Source of the DNA: Magicicada septendecula | Taxonomy: Eukaryota > Arthropoda > Insecta > Hemiptera > Cicadidae | Direction: 5' to 3' | Length of the DNA: 64,000 nt | Assembly (NCBI GenBank): GCA_034769895.1 | Contig: CM068367.1 | Span: 317,997,986 to 318,061,985 of the forward strand | Shown here: in pieces, positions 13,442 through 24,350 of the stretch | Numbering within the stretch: position 1 is the first letter of the stretch | Layout of the letters: every line of letters begins with the position of its first letter | The notes under the pieces: generated by a model | The model's database searches: none | The model's input: the letters and a program-made list of their open reading frames with translations, nothing else | What the model was told of the DNA's origin: nothing | Position numbers and translations under genes: made by a program

Positions 13442-13843
13442 TTGAGAACCATACATGACTTCCATGTTCTAAGATTTATATTTAAAAGCATATTCGAAAT
13501 GAAATATTTCCATAGAAACTACGTCATTCTACTTATTGCTTCAGCATTAACCACAGTACTGTGGTCACTAACGTACACCACTTCACGCTTTTCGCACTCG
13601 ATTTTCACCGATGATGGCAGTCGATGGCACTGCCGAAAAGTCTGGTTTTGCAGAAAACATTGGACTACGGCTAAAGAGCCCGGGAAGCAATTCTAACAAA
13701 AATCTACTTCTTTGTTGCCGAGAACGTAGTACACATACAAAAAATTCTCCCCTCCACCTCCAACTATAATTTTTAATAATAGAAAATTACCCCCACCCCG
13801 TTCACCTAAGTTCTTCATTTATAGATATTTCATGTACGTTTCT
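13442..13843 (+). repeat. Non-satellite insert, array A copy 7 (44-bp-deleted)
   Basis: 44-bp-deleted left junction; right end reads CATGTACGTTTCT, a private substitution. Confidence 0.88.
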
Positions 13844-15270
13844 TTCCCTTAAACGATCTTCACCGAAACAATGGGTCTTTAGTACTCAAGAAATAAGGGC
13901 TGTATGCAAAAATTTATTTGATTCTGTTTGAATTTGCGGCTCTTATCGTTTGCCATAGACAATACCCTTTCAAAACATAAAACGTTGCCCGTAAACTACC
14001 CCTTTCCCTTAACCGATCTACACCAAAAACAAAAGTTATTGAGAACTCTGCAATTCATTGCAGTATGCAAAACATTATTTGATTATGTTTGAATTTTCGG
14101 CAGTTATCGTTCGTCATAAAAAATTACCCTTTTTAAAACATAAAACGTTGCTGATAAACTACCCCTTCCCTTAACCGATCTACAACAAAATCAACAGACC
14201 TTGATTTCTCTTTTTTTCAAAAAGGTGTGCAAAAACCTAGTTGATTCTGTTTGAATTTTCGGCAGTTATCGTTCGTCATATAAAAAATTACCCTTGTTAA
14301 AACATAAAATGTTGCTGGTAAACTACCCCTTCCCCTTAACCGATCTTCACCAACACCTTAGGTATTGAGAAATCTACAAAAAAGGGCTGTATGCAAAACA
14401 TCATTTGATTCTGTTTGAATTTGCGGCTGTTATCGTTTACTATAGAAAAAATTACCCTTGATAAAAAATCGTTGCTGGTAAACTACCCCCTTCCCTTAAC
14501 CGATCTTCACGAAAAACGACAGGTGCTGGGTTCTCTACAATTCAGGCGTGTATACAAACAATTATTTGATTCTGTTTGAATTTGCGGCTGTTATCGTTTG
14601 CCATAGAAAACACCCTTGATAAAACATAAAACGTTGCTGGTTACCTACCCTATTCCATTAACCGATATTCACCGAAAACAAAAGATCTTGAGAACTATAC
14701 AATTCAGGGCTGCATGCAAAACATTAGTTGATTCTCTTTGAATTTACGGCCGTTATCGTTCGTCATAAGAAAAATACCCTTGTTAAAACATAAAATGTTG
14801 CCGGTAAACTACCCCTTTCCCTTAACTGATCTTCAACAAAATCAACAGGCCTTGAGTTCTGTATAATTGAAAAAGGTATGCAGAAGAGTAGTTGATTCTG
14901 TTTTAATGTACGGCAGTTATCGTTCGTCAAAAAAAAGAAAAAAAATTACCCTTGATAAAACATAAAATGTTGCTGGTAAACAACCCTATTCCCTTAACCG
15001 ATCTTCACCAAAACCAAGAGGTCTTGAGAACTCTACATTTCAGGGCTGTATGCAAAATAATATATGATTCTGTTTGAATTTGCGGCTGTTATCGTTTGCC
15101 ATATAAAATACCCTTGATAAAACAAAAAACGTGTCTGGTAAACTACCCCTTTCCCTTTAAACGACCTTCACCAAAACAATGGGTCTTTAGTACTCAAGAA
15201 ATAAGGGCTGTATGCAAAGACTTATTTGATTCTGTTTGAATTTGCGGCTGTTATCGTTTGCCATAAAAAA
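13442..15270 (+). repeat. Array A HOR copy A7, short by two monomers
   Basis: 1,829-bp unit. Relative to A6 it lacks about 319 bp, exactly two monomers, just before the next insert: sequence passes directly from the monomer anchored at ~15231 into the insert. This is the footprint of an out-of-register exchange by two monomers. Confidence 0.9.
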
Positions 15271-15675
15271 ATATCGGTATTGAGAACCATACATGACTTC
15301 CATGTTCTAAGATTTATATTTAAAAGCATATTCGAAATGAAGTATTTCCATAGAAACTACGTCATTCTACTTATTGCTTCAGCATTAACCACAGTACTGT
15401 GGTCACTAACGTACACCACTTCACGCTTTTCGCACTCGATTTTCACCGATGATGGCAGTCGATGGCATTGCCGAAAAGTCTGGTTTTGCAGAAAACATTG
15501 GACTACGGCTAAAGAGCCCGGGAAGCAATTTTAACAAAAAACTACTTCTTTCTTGCCGAGAACGTAGTACAAAAAATTCTCCCCTCCACCTTCAACTATA
15601 ATTTTTAATAATAGAAAATTACCCCCACCCCGTTCACCTAAGTTCTTCATTTATAGATATTTCATCTACGTTTCT
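15271..15675 (+). repeat. Non-satellite insert, array A copy 8
   Basis: Undeleted left junction, with a small deletion near 15569 that removes CACATAC relative to the other copies. Confidence 0.88.
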
Positions 15676-17748
15676 TTCCCTTAAACGATCTTCACCGAAA
15701 CAATGGGTCTTTAGTACTCAAGAAATAAGGGCTGTATGCAAAAATTTATTTGATTCTGTTTGAATTTGCGGCTCTTATCTTTTGCCATAGACAATACCCT
15801 TTCAAAACATAAAACGTTGCCCGTAAACTACCCCTTTCCCTTAACCGATCTACACCAAAAACAAAAGTTATTGAGAACTCTGCAATTCATTGCAGTATGC
15901 AAAACATTATTTTATTATGTTTGAATTTTCGGTAGTTATCGTTCGTCATAAAAAAATTACCCTTTTTAAAACATAAAACGTTGCTGATAAACTACCCCTT
16001 CCCTTAACCGATCTTCAACAAAATCAACAGACCTTGAGTTCTCTTTTTTTCAAAAAGGTGTGCAAAAACCTAGTTGATTCTGTTTGAATTTTCGGCAGTT
16101 ATCGTTCGTCATATAAAAAATTACCCTTGTTAAAACATAAAATGTTGCTGGTAAACTACCCCTTCCCCTTAACCGATCTTCACCAACACCTATAGGTATT
16201 GAAAAATCTACAAAAAAGGGCTGTACGCAAAACATCATTTGATTCTGTTTGAATTTGCGGCTGTTATCGTTTACTATAGAAAAAATTACCCTTGATAAAA
16301 AACCGTTGCTGGTAAACTACCCCTTCCCTTATCCGATCTTCACGAAAAACGTCAGGTCTTGGGTTCTCTACAATTCAGGCGTGTATACAAACAATTATTT
16401 GATTCTGTTTGAATTTGCGGCTGTTATCGTTTGCCATAGAAAACACCCTTGATAAAACATAAAACGTTGCTGGTTACCTACCCTATTCCATTAACCGATA
16501 TTCACCGAAAACAATAGATCTTGAGAACTATACAATTCAGGGCTGTATGCAAAACATTAGTTGATTCTCTTTGAATTTACGGCCGTTATCGTTCGTCATA
16601 AGAAAAATACCCTTGTTAAAACATAAAATGTTGCCGGTAAACTACCCCTTTCCCTTAACTGATCTTCAACAAAATCAACAGACCTTGAGTTCTGTATAAT
16701 TGAAAAAGGTATGCAGAAGAGTAGTTGATTCTGTTTTAATGTACGGCAGTTATCGTTCGTCAAAAAAAAAAAAAATTACATTTGATAAAACATAAAATGT
16801 TGCTGGTAAACAACCCTATTCCCTTAACCGATCTTCACCAAAACCAAGAGGTCTTGAGAACTCTACATTTCAGGGCTGTATGCAAAATATTATATGATTC
16901 TGTTTGAATTTGCGGCTGTTATCGTTTGCCATATAAAATACCCTTGATAAAACAAAAAACGTGTCTGGTAAACTACTCCTTTCCCATATCCTATCTTCAC
17001 CAAAAACAATAGGTCTTTAGTACTCACAAAACTGGGCTGTATGCAAAATATCATTTGATTCTGTTTGAATTTGCGGCTGTTATCGTTTGCCATACAAAAT
17101 ACCCTTGATAAAACAAAAAACGTGGCACGTAAACTACCCCTTTCCCTTAAACGATCTTCACCAAAACAATGGGTCTTTAGTACTCAAGAAATAAGGGCTG
17201 TATGCAAAAACTTATTTGATTCTGTTTGAATTTGCGGCTCTTATCATTTGCCATTGACAATACCCTTTTAAAACATAAAACGTTGCCGGTAAACTACCCC
17301 TTTCCCTTAACCGATCTACACCATAAACAAAAGTTATGGAGAACTCTGCAATTCATTGCAGTATGCAAAACAGTATTTGATTATGTTTGAATTTGCGGCT
17401 GTTATCGTTTGCCATAGAAAATACCCTTGTTAAAACACAAAACGTTGCTGGTAAACTACCCCTTTCCCTTAACCGATCTTTACCAAAATCAACAGATCTT
17501 GAGAACTGTATAATTCAGGGCTGTATGCAAAAGAGTAGTTGATTCTATTTGAATTTGCGGCTGTTATCGTTTGCCATAAAAAAAATACCCTTGTTAAAAC
17601 ACAAAACGTTGCCGGTAAAGTACCCCTTCCCCTTAACCGATCTTTACCAAAATCAACAGATCTTGAGAACTCTATAATTCAGGGCTGTATGCAAAAGAGT
17701 AGTTGATTCTGTTTGAATTTGCGGCTGTTGTCGTTTGCCATAAAAAAA
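15271..17748 (+). repeat. Array A HOR copy A8, diverged edge unit
   Basis: About 2.48-kb unit. The first part matches the array A pattern; from ~16,960 the monomers diverge and include extra monomers (e.g. ~16,970-17,130 and ~17,560-17,700) not found in A1-A7. This is the expected decay at the edge of a homogenised array. Confidence 0.85.
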
Positions 17749-18210
17749 ATATCTGATGGAGAACCATACATGACTTCCATGTTTTAAGATTTATATTTAG
17801 AAGCATATTCGAAATGAAATATTTCCATAGAAACTACGTCATTATACTTATTGCTTCAGCATTAACCACAGTACTGTGGTCACTAACGTATACCACCTCA
17901 CGCTTTTCGCACTCGATTTTCACCGATGATGGCAGTCGATGGCACTGCCGAAAAGTCTGGTTTTGCAGAAAACACTCGACTACGGCTAAAGAGCCCGGAA
18001 TCAATTTTAACAAAAAACTACTTCTTTGTTGCCGATAACGTAGTACACATACAAAAAATTCTCCCCTCCACCTTCAACTATAATTTTTAATAATAGAAAA
18101 TTACCCCCACCCCGTTCACCTAACTTCTTCATTTATAGATATTTCATCTACGTTTCTACAGTGGATTACTATGAGCTTCTTATCAGGATACTTTATTTAT
18201 AAAAATTAAG
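17749..18210 (+). repeat. Non-satellite insert, intermediate form at array edge
   Basis: This copy has the array A left boundary (no microsatellite or 5' ~180 bp) but keeps the 3' tail seen otherwise only in array B (TACAGTGGATTACTATGAGC onward, ~18157-18210). It mixes array A (CGCTTTTCG) and array B (GTATACCACCTCAC, CCTAACTTCTTC) variants. It therefore links the two insert forms and shows that the 5' loss preceded the 3' loss. Confidence 0.88.
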
Positions 18211-20229
18211 TACTTTACTCTTGTTAAATCATAAAATGTTTCAGGTAAACTACCCCTTTCTCTTAACCGATCTTCTCCAAAATCAACAGACCTTCCGTCC
18301 TCTACAATTCAGGGAAGCATGCAAAAAAATATTTGATATGTTTGAATGTGGGGCAGTTATCGTTCGTCATGGAAACATTTCTCTTGTTACAACATAAAAT
18401 GTTGCAGGTAAACTAACCCTTTCCCTTAACTGATTTTCACCAAAATCAATAGACGTTGAGCTCTCTGCAACTCAGGAAAGGGTGGAAAAGATTATTTGAT
18501 TCTCATTGAATTATAGGCAATTATCGTTCGTCATAGGAAAAATACCCTTGTTAAAACATAAAATGTTGCCGGTAAACTACCCCTTTCCCTTAACGGATCT
18601 TCAACAAAATCAACAGACCTTGAGTTCTCTTTAGTTCAAAAAGTTGTGCAAAAACCTAGTTGATTCTGTTTGAATTTACGGCAGTTATCGTTCGTGATAT
18701 AAAAAATTACCCTTGTTAAAACATAAAATGTTGCTGGTAAACTACCCCTTTCCCTTAACCGATCTTCACCAACACCAATAGGTATTGAGAACTCTACAAA
18801 ACAGGGCTGTATGCAAAACATCATTTGATTCTGTTTGAATTTGCGGCTGTTATCGTTTACTATAGAAAAAAATTACCCTTGATAAAAAACCGTTGCTGGT
18901 AAACTACCCCCTTCCCTTAACCGATCTTCACGAAAAACGACAGGTCTTGGGTTCTCTACAATTCAGGCGTGTGTAGAAACAATTATTTGATTCTGTTTGA
19001 ATTTGCGGCTGTTATCGTTTGCCATAGAAAACACCCTTGATAAAACATAAAACGTTGCTGGTAAACTACCCTATTCCATTAACCGCTATTCACAAAAAAC
19101 AATAGATCTTGAGAACTATACAATTCAGGGCTGTATGCAAAACATTAGTTGATTCTCTTTGAATTTACGGCAGTTATCGTTCGTCATAGGAAAAATACCC
19201 TTGTTAAAACATAAAATGTTGCCGGTAAACTACCCCTTTCCCTTAACTGATCTTCAACAAAATCAACAGACCTTGAGTTCTGTATAATTGAAAAAGGTAT
19301 GCAGAAGAGTAGTTGATTCTGTTTTAATGTACGGCTGTTATCGTACGTCAAAAAAAAAAAAATTACCCTTGATAAAACATAAAATGTTGCTGGTAAACAA
19401 CCCTATTCCCTTAACCGATCTTCACCAAAACCAAGAGGTCTTGAGAACTCTACATTACAGGGCTGTATGCAAAATATTATATGAGTCTGTTTGAATTTGC
19501 GGCTGTTATCGTTTGCCATATAAAATACCCTTGATAAAACAAAAAACGTGTCTGGTAAACTACCCCTTTTCCTTAACCTATCTTCACCAAAAACAATAGG
19601 TTTTTAGTACTCACAAAACTGGGCTGTATGCAAAATATCATTAGATTCTGTTTGAATTTGCGGCTGTTATCATTTACCACAGAAAAAAATTACCCTTGAT
19701 AAAAAGCCGTTGCAGGTAAACTACCACTTTCCCTTAACCGATCTTCAGCAAAACCTACAGGTCTTGAGAACGCTACAATTCAGGGCTATATGCAGAATAT
19801 TATATGATTTTGTTTGAATTTGCGGTTGTTATCGTTTACTATAAAAAAAAATTACCCTTGATAAAAAACCGTTGCTGGTAAACTACCCCTTTCCCTTAAC
19901 CGATCTTCACCAAAAACGACAGGTCTTGGGTACTCTACAATTCAGGCCGGTATACAAATAATTATTTGATTCTGTTTGAATTTGCGGCTGTTATCGTTTG
20001 CAATAAAAAACACCATTGATAAAACATAAAACGTTGCTGGTAAACTACCCTATTCCATTAACCGATATTCACCAAAAACAATAGGTCTTGAGAGCTATAC
20101 AATTTAGGGCAGTATGCAAAACATTAGTTGATTCTCTTTGAATTTACGGCAGTTATCGTTCGTCATAGGAAAAATACCCTTCCTAAAACATAAAATGTTG
20201 CTGGTAAACTACCCCTTTCCCTTAACCGA
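18211..20229 (+). repeat. Diverged satellite monomers (border, left side)
   Basis: About a dozen monomers in the same orientation but more diverged from each other and from array A. No ~2.1-kb periodicity can be followed here. Part of the block (~18,540-19,500) resembles the monomer order of array A, so it is probably an old, no longer homogenised HOR copy. The satellite stops inside a monomer at about 20,229, after CCCTTAACCGA. Confidence 0.85.
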
Positions 20230-20239
20230 CCGATCACTC

Positions 20240-20443
20240 ATGGACCCTCAGTATCTTGCAGATGGTCCATTCCCTACAGACGAAAAGTCTGTCTATGAAT
20301 CGTTCCTCTGTAAACACGTGCAGTTACACTGCCCAGCGATCCACAGGAAGCAAATTGATGTCCATTTTTTCGGCTTGCACGCGTTATGTTGGTGTGTGTT
20401 TCGGCACTTTTCAATTAAAAAGCGTGCAAATGTAAGAAAATAA
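20240..20443 (+). other. Short unrecognised ORF (67 codons), candidate gene or transposon fragment
   Basis: An ATG-initiated frame of 67 codons lies in unique, not satellite, sequence; the open frame continues upstream into satellite, which is presumably fortuitous. The product begins MDPQYLADGPFP, is rich in His and Cys (for example CKHVQLHCPAIH) and ends in a basic KKRANVRK tail. I recognise no domain. GTAAG at 20,432-20,436 could be a splice donor, and the stop codon lies within AATAAA. Base composition is less AT-rich than the surroundings. It may be a remnant exon, a piece of a transposable element, or chance. Confidence 0.2.
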
Positions 20444-20470
20444 ACATGTGTGAGGCCAGAAACAACGCGA

Positions 20471-20474
<4 letters not shown>

Positions 20475-20501
<27 letters not shown>
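20475..20501 (+). repeat. (TG)n microsatellite
   Basis: Uninterrupted TG dinucleotide run of about 13 units in the non-satellite island. Confidence 0.95.
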
Positions 20502-20784
20502 CTTCCCTGCCTTTTTATTGCTGTAGTCATAATAATAAAATGGAAACGTAAACTTTACATAACTGAGATATGCTTACCTGCCACGAACGATATAGTATTT
20601 TATACATGTATATTAACTCATAAATAATTTACATTAAAATGAAAAAATTATAATTTTATTGCCTGGCAACAAAATTATATTATATTTAACAATTACCATT
20701 GTTTGAAAAAGTTTAAATGAATTTTCAAGTACTTTACTGTTAAATTCTTGGATTTCGTTGTCCATGACGTGTCCGTTACTTAAC

Positions 20785-20958
20785 TAAATATCACTATAAT
20801 ATTGACGACTCGGAACACAAAGTTTTTTATAAGCAAAAACGTAAAGTTTTACCTTACAGCCTCTGTAACAGCCTCTGTACAGGCTGTAAGGTAAAACTTT
20901 ACGTTTTTGCTTATAAAAAACTTTGTGTTCCGAGTCGTCAATATTATAGTGATATTTA
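20785..20958. repeat. Perfect 78-bp inverted repeat with 18-nt loop
   Basis: The left arm, 20,785-20,862, is the exact reverse complement of the right arm, 20,881-20,958; the loop is 20,863-20,880. Checked base by base, I find no mismatch. The loop contains a second copy of ACAGCCTCTGTA, so the arm tip is directly duplicated. Both arms end in TA, compatible with a TA target duplication (Tc1/mariner-like MITE). Alternatively, an 11-bp direct repeat ACTTTACTGTT flanks 20,742-20,957. A recent fold-back duplication or a template-switch event would look the same. Satellite resumes directly to the right. Confidence 0.9.
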
Positions 20959-21290
20959 CTTTACTGTTGTTAAAACGAGACAGGTTGCAGGTAAACTACC
21001 CCTTCCCCTTAACCGATCTACAAAAAAAACCAGCAAGTCTTAAGAACTCTACAATTCAGGGCTGTATGCGAAACATTATTTGATTCTGTTTGAATTTGCG
21101 GCTGCTATAGTTTTCCAAAAAAGAAAAAATTCCGTTGATAAAAAAAAAACCGTTGCCGGTAAACTACCCCTTTACACAACCGATCTTCACCAAAAACAAT
21201 ACGTAGTGAGTACTCTACAAATCAGGGCTGTACGCAAAAAATTATTTGATTCTGTTTGAATTTGCGGAAGTTATCGTTTGCCATAGAAAA
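20959..21290 (+). repeat. Diverged satellite monomers right of the hairpin
   Basis: Two diverged monomers in the same orientation as both arrays, so the hairpin does not mark an inversion of the array. The satellite resumes part-way into a monomer (TTGTTAAAACGAGAC). Confidence 0.85.
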
Positions 21291-21462
21291 AAATCTACAC
21301 ACAGACAGACACACACACAGACACTTTTCGAAAAACGACTTTTTTCATGTTTTGAGTGTAGTACAATCAGAATCTGCAATAATCTCGAACACGATTTTTT
21401 TTGCCATCACCATACTGCCATTTCCTAAAGGAACATGGAAGTAATATCGGTATGGAGAACCA
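21291..21462 (+). repeat. 5'-only fragment of the array B insert
   Basis: Starts with a CA/GACA microsatellite (about 21,298-21,324) followed by the same sequence as the 5' part of the array B insert (TTTTCATGTTTTGAGTGTAG, AACATGGAAGTAATATCGG). It then breaks at GAGAACC and joins satellite monomer sequence (AATCTTCACCAAAACC). All of the central and 3' parts are missing. It is complementary to the array A inserts, which lack just this part. Confidence 0.88.
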
Positions 21463-23706
21463 AAACCAATCTTCACCAAAACCAACAGGTCTTGAGAACA
21501 CTACATTTCAGGGATGTATGCAAAATATTATATGATTCTGTTTGAATTTGCGGCTGTTATCATTTGCCATATAAAATACCCTTGATAAAAAAAAAACCGT
21601 TGCCGGTAAACTACCCCTTTACACAACCGATCTTCACCAAAAACAATACGTCGTGAGTACTCAACAAAACAGGGCTGTATGCAAAAACGTATTTGATTCT
21701 GTATGAATTTGCGGCTCTTATGGTTTGCCATAAAAAATACCCTTTTAAAACATAAAACGATGCTGGTAAACTACCCCTTTCCCTTAACCGATCTTCACCA
21801 ACACCAATAGGTATTGAGAACTCTACAATACAGGGCTGTATGCAAAACATCATTTGATTCTGTTTGAATTTGCGGCTGTTATCGTTTACCATAGAAAAAA
21901 TTACCCTTGATAAAAAACCGTTGCTGGTAAACTACCCCTTTACCTTAAACGATCTTCACAAAAAACAATAGGTCTTTAGTACTGAAGAATTCAGGGCAGT
22001 ATGCAAAAACGTATTTGATTCTGTTTGAATTTGCGGCTCTTATCGTTTGCCATAATAAATACACTTTTAAAACATAAAACGTTGCTGGTAAACTACCCCT
22101 TTCCCTTAACCGATCTTCACCAAAACTAAAAGGGCTTGAGAACTCTACAAGTAAGGGCAGTATGCAAAACATTATTTGATTATGTTTGAATTTGCGGCTG
22201 GTATCGTTTGCCATAAAAAATACCCTTGTTAAAACATAAAACGTTGCTGGTAAACTACCCCTTTACCTCAACCGATCTTTACCAAAATAAACATATCTTG
22301 AGAGCTCTATAATTCAGGGCCGTATGCGAAATATTATTTGTTTCTGTTTGAATTTGCGGCTGTTTGAATTTGCGGCTCTTATCGTTTGCCATAATAAATA
22401 CACTTTTAAAACATAAAACGTTGCCGGTAAACTACCCCTTTACCTCAACCGATCTTTACCAAAATGAACATATCTTGAGAGCCCTATAATTCAGGGATGT
22501 ATGCGAAATATTATTTGATTCTGTTTGAATTTGCGGCTCTTATCGTTTGCCAAACAAACAAAATTACCCTTGATAAAAATAAACCTTTGCCGGTAAACTA
22601 CCCCTTTCCCTTAACCGACCTTCACCAAAAACGATAGGTCTTGAGAACTCTAAAATTCAGGGCTATATGTAAAATATTATTTGATTTTGTTTGAATTTGC
22701 GGCTGTTATCGTTTACCATAGAAAAAAATTACACTTGATAAAAAACCGTTCCTGGTAAACTACCCCTTTACCTTAAACGATCTTCACCAAAAACAATAGG
22801 TCTTTAGTACTGAAGAATTCAGTGCTGTATGCAAAAACGTATTTGATTCTGTTTGAATTTGCGGCTCTTATCGTTTGCCAGAATAAATACACTTTTAAAA
22901 CATAAAACGTTGCTGGTAAACTACCCCTTTCCCTTAACCGATCTTCACCAAAACTCAAAGGGCTTGAGAACTCTACAAGTAAGGGCAGTTTGCAAACCAT
23001 TATTTGATTATGTTTGAATTTGCGGCTGGTATCGTTTGCCATAAAAAATACCCTTGTTAAAACATAAAACGTTGCCGGTAAACTACCCCTTTACCTTTAC
23101 CAAAATAAACATATCTTGAGAGCTCTATAATTCAGGGCCGTATGCGAAATATTATTTGATTCTGTTTGAATTTGCGGCTCTTATCGTTTGCCAAACAAAC
23201 AAAATTACCCTTGATAAAAAAAAAACCTTTGCCGGTAAACTACCCCTTTCCCTCAACCGATCTTCACCAAAAACAACAGGTGGCGAGTGCTCTATAAATC
23301 AGGGCTATATGCAAAAAAATATTTGATTCTGTTTAAATTTGCGGCTGTTTGAATTAGCGGCTCTTATCGTTTGCCATAATAAATACACTTTTAAAACATA
23401 AAACGTTGCCGGTAAACTACCCTTTTACCTCAACCGATCTTTACCAAAATGAACATATCCTGAGAGCTCTATAATTCAGGGCCGTATGCGAAATATTATT
23501 TGATTCTGTTTGAATTTGCGGCTCTTATCGTTTGCCAAACAAACAAAATTACCCTTGATAAAAAAGAAACCTTTGCCGGTAAACTACCCCTTTCCCTCAA
23601 CCGATCTTCACCAAAAACAACAGGTCGCGAGTGCTCTATAAAACAGGGCGATATGCAAAAAAATATTTGATTCTGTTTGAATGTGCGGCTGTTATGGTTT
23701 GCCATA
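21463..23706 (+). repeat. Diverged satellite monomers (border, right side)
   Basis: About fourteen monomers, many resembling monomers of array B but not in a regular unit. It includes local duplications such as the similar blocks at ~21,940-22,330 and ~22,760-23,150. A 16-bp internal tandem duplication (TTTGAATTTGCGGCTG) occurs at about 22,345-22,376 and near 23,330. It reads as the left edge of array B. Confidence 0.85.
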
Positions 23707-24350
23707 GGAAAAACATCTACAGACACACAGACAGACACACAGACACACAGACACACACACACAGACACCTTTCGAAAAATGACTTTTTTTCATGTTTTTA
23801 GTGTAGTACAATCAGAATCTGCAATAATCTCGAACACGATTTTTTTTGCCATCACCATACTGCCATTTTCTAAAGGAACATGGAAGTAATATCGGTATGG
23901 AGAACCATACGTGACTTCCATGTTCTAAGATTTATATTTAAATTCATATTCGAAATGAAATATTACCATAGAAACTACTTCTTTCTACTTATTGCTTCAG
24001 CGTTACCCACAATACTGTGGTCACTATCGTATACCACCTCACGTTTTCGCACTCGATTTTCACCGATGATGGCAGTCGATGGCACTGCCGAAAAGTCTTG
24101 TTTTGCAGATAACATTGGAGTACGGCTAAACAGCCCGGGAAGGTATTTTAACAAAGAACTACTTCTTTGTTGCCGATAACTTAGTACACATATAAAAATT
24201 CTCCCCTCCACCTTCAACTATAATTTTTTATAATAGAAAATTACCCCTACCCCGTTCACCTAACTTCTTCATTTATAGATATTTCATCTACGTTTCTACA
24301 GTGGATTACTATGAGCTTCTTATCAGGATACTTTATTTATAAAAATTAAG
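23707..24350 (+). repeat. Non-satellite insert, array B copy 1 (full form)
   Basis: Full-length ~645-bp insert sitting inside a monomer: the satellite reads GGAAAAA before it and TAC-CTTGTTAAA after it, so hardly any monomer sequence is lost. Order: GACA/CA microsatellite (23,720-23,768), T-rich segment, central part shared with array A (23,889-24,297), 3' tail to 24,350. A 99-codon ATG frame (23,880-24,179) and an 80-codon reverse frame (23,975-24,217) are open, but a 1-bp indel (CGTTTTCGC versus CGCTTTTCGC) and many replacement changes relative to array A argue against coding. I see no terminal inverted repeat or clear target duplication. Confidence 0.9.

Larger units (their letters stand above)
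1..17748 (+). repeat. Satellite array A: ~2.1-kb higher-order repeat
   Basis: Tandem array of a ~162-bp monomer arranged in a higher-order unit of about 2.12-2.16 kb. Each unit holds about ten complete monomers and one ~400-bp non-satellite insert. In the first complete unit the anchor GATTCTG (or GATTATG/GATTCTC) falls at 1131, 1292, 1454, 1619, 1779, 1941, 2105, 2271, 2433, 2594 and 2756, giving spacings of 160-166 bp. Neighbouring monomers within a unit differ clearly, while monomers at equivalent positions in successive units are nearly identical, which defines a HOR. The inserts start at 653, 2799, 4921, 7049, 9204, 11329, 13442 and 15271. All monomers share one orientation. The last unit is diverged and longer, marking the array edge. 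No gene is seen in it. Confidence 0.95.
20230..20784. other. Non-satellite island in the border zone
   Basis: This stretch is unlike the monomer or the recurrent insert and appears once in the window. It contains a short ORF (20,240-20,443), a (TG)n microsatellite (20,475-20,501) and AT-rich sequence with no further structure that I recognise. An ACTTTACTGTT motif at 20,731-20,741 recurs exactly at 20,958-20,968, flanking the hairpin segment. It could be an exon or mobile-element fragment trapped between the arrays; neither can be settled from the sequence alone. Confidence 0.7.

Noticed and set aside
653..15534. Forward open frames of 84-102 codons over the array A inserts
   Set aside because: They start at TTG, read from satellite into the insert, are frameshifted relative to array B, and vary through the 44-bp deletion. 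There is no sign of selection for a protein.
20785..20958. Hairpin as the inversion point of the satellite array
   Set aside because: Monomers on both sides have the same orientation, so no large inversion is anchored here.
20731..20968. Mutator-like element with 11-bp target duplication (ACTTTACTGTT)
   Set aside because: The inverted-repeat arms do not both reach the direct repeats: there are 43 bp between the left repeat and the left arm. A similar motif (TACTTTACTCTTGTTAAA) also occurs at the insert/satellite junction, so the match may be ordinary satellite-related sequence.
23707..24350. tRNA-derived SINE identity for the insert
   Set aside because: I found no convincing A-box/B-box pair and no 3' A-rich or short tandem tail; the microsatellite is at the 5' side.
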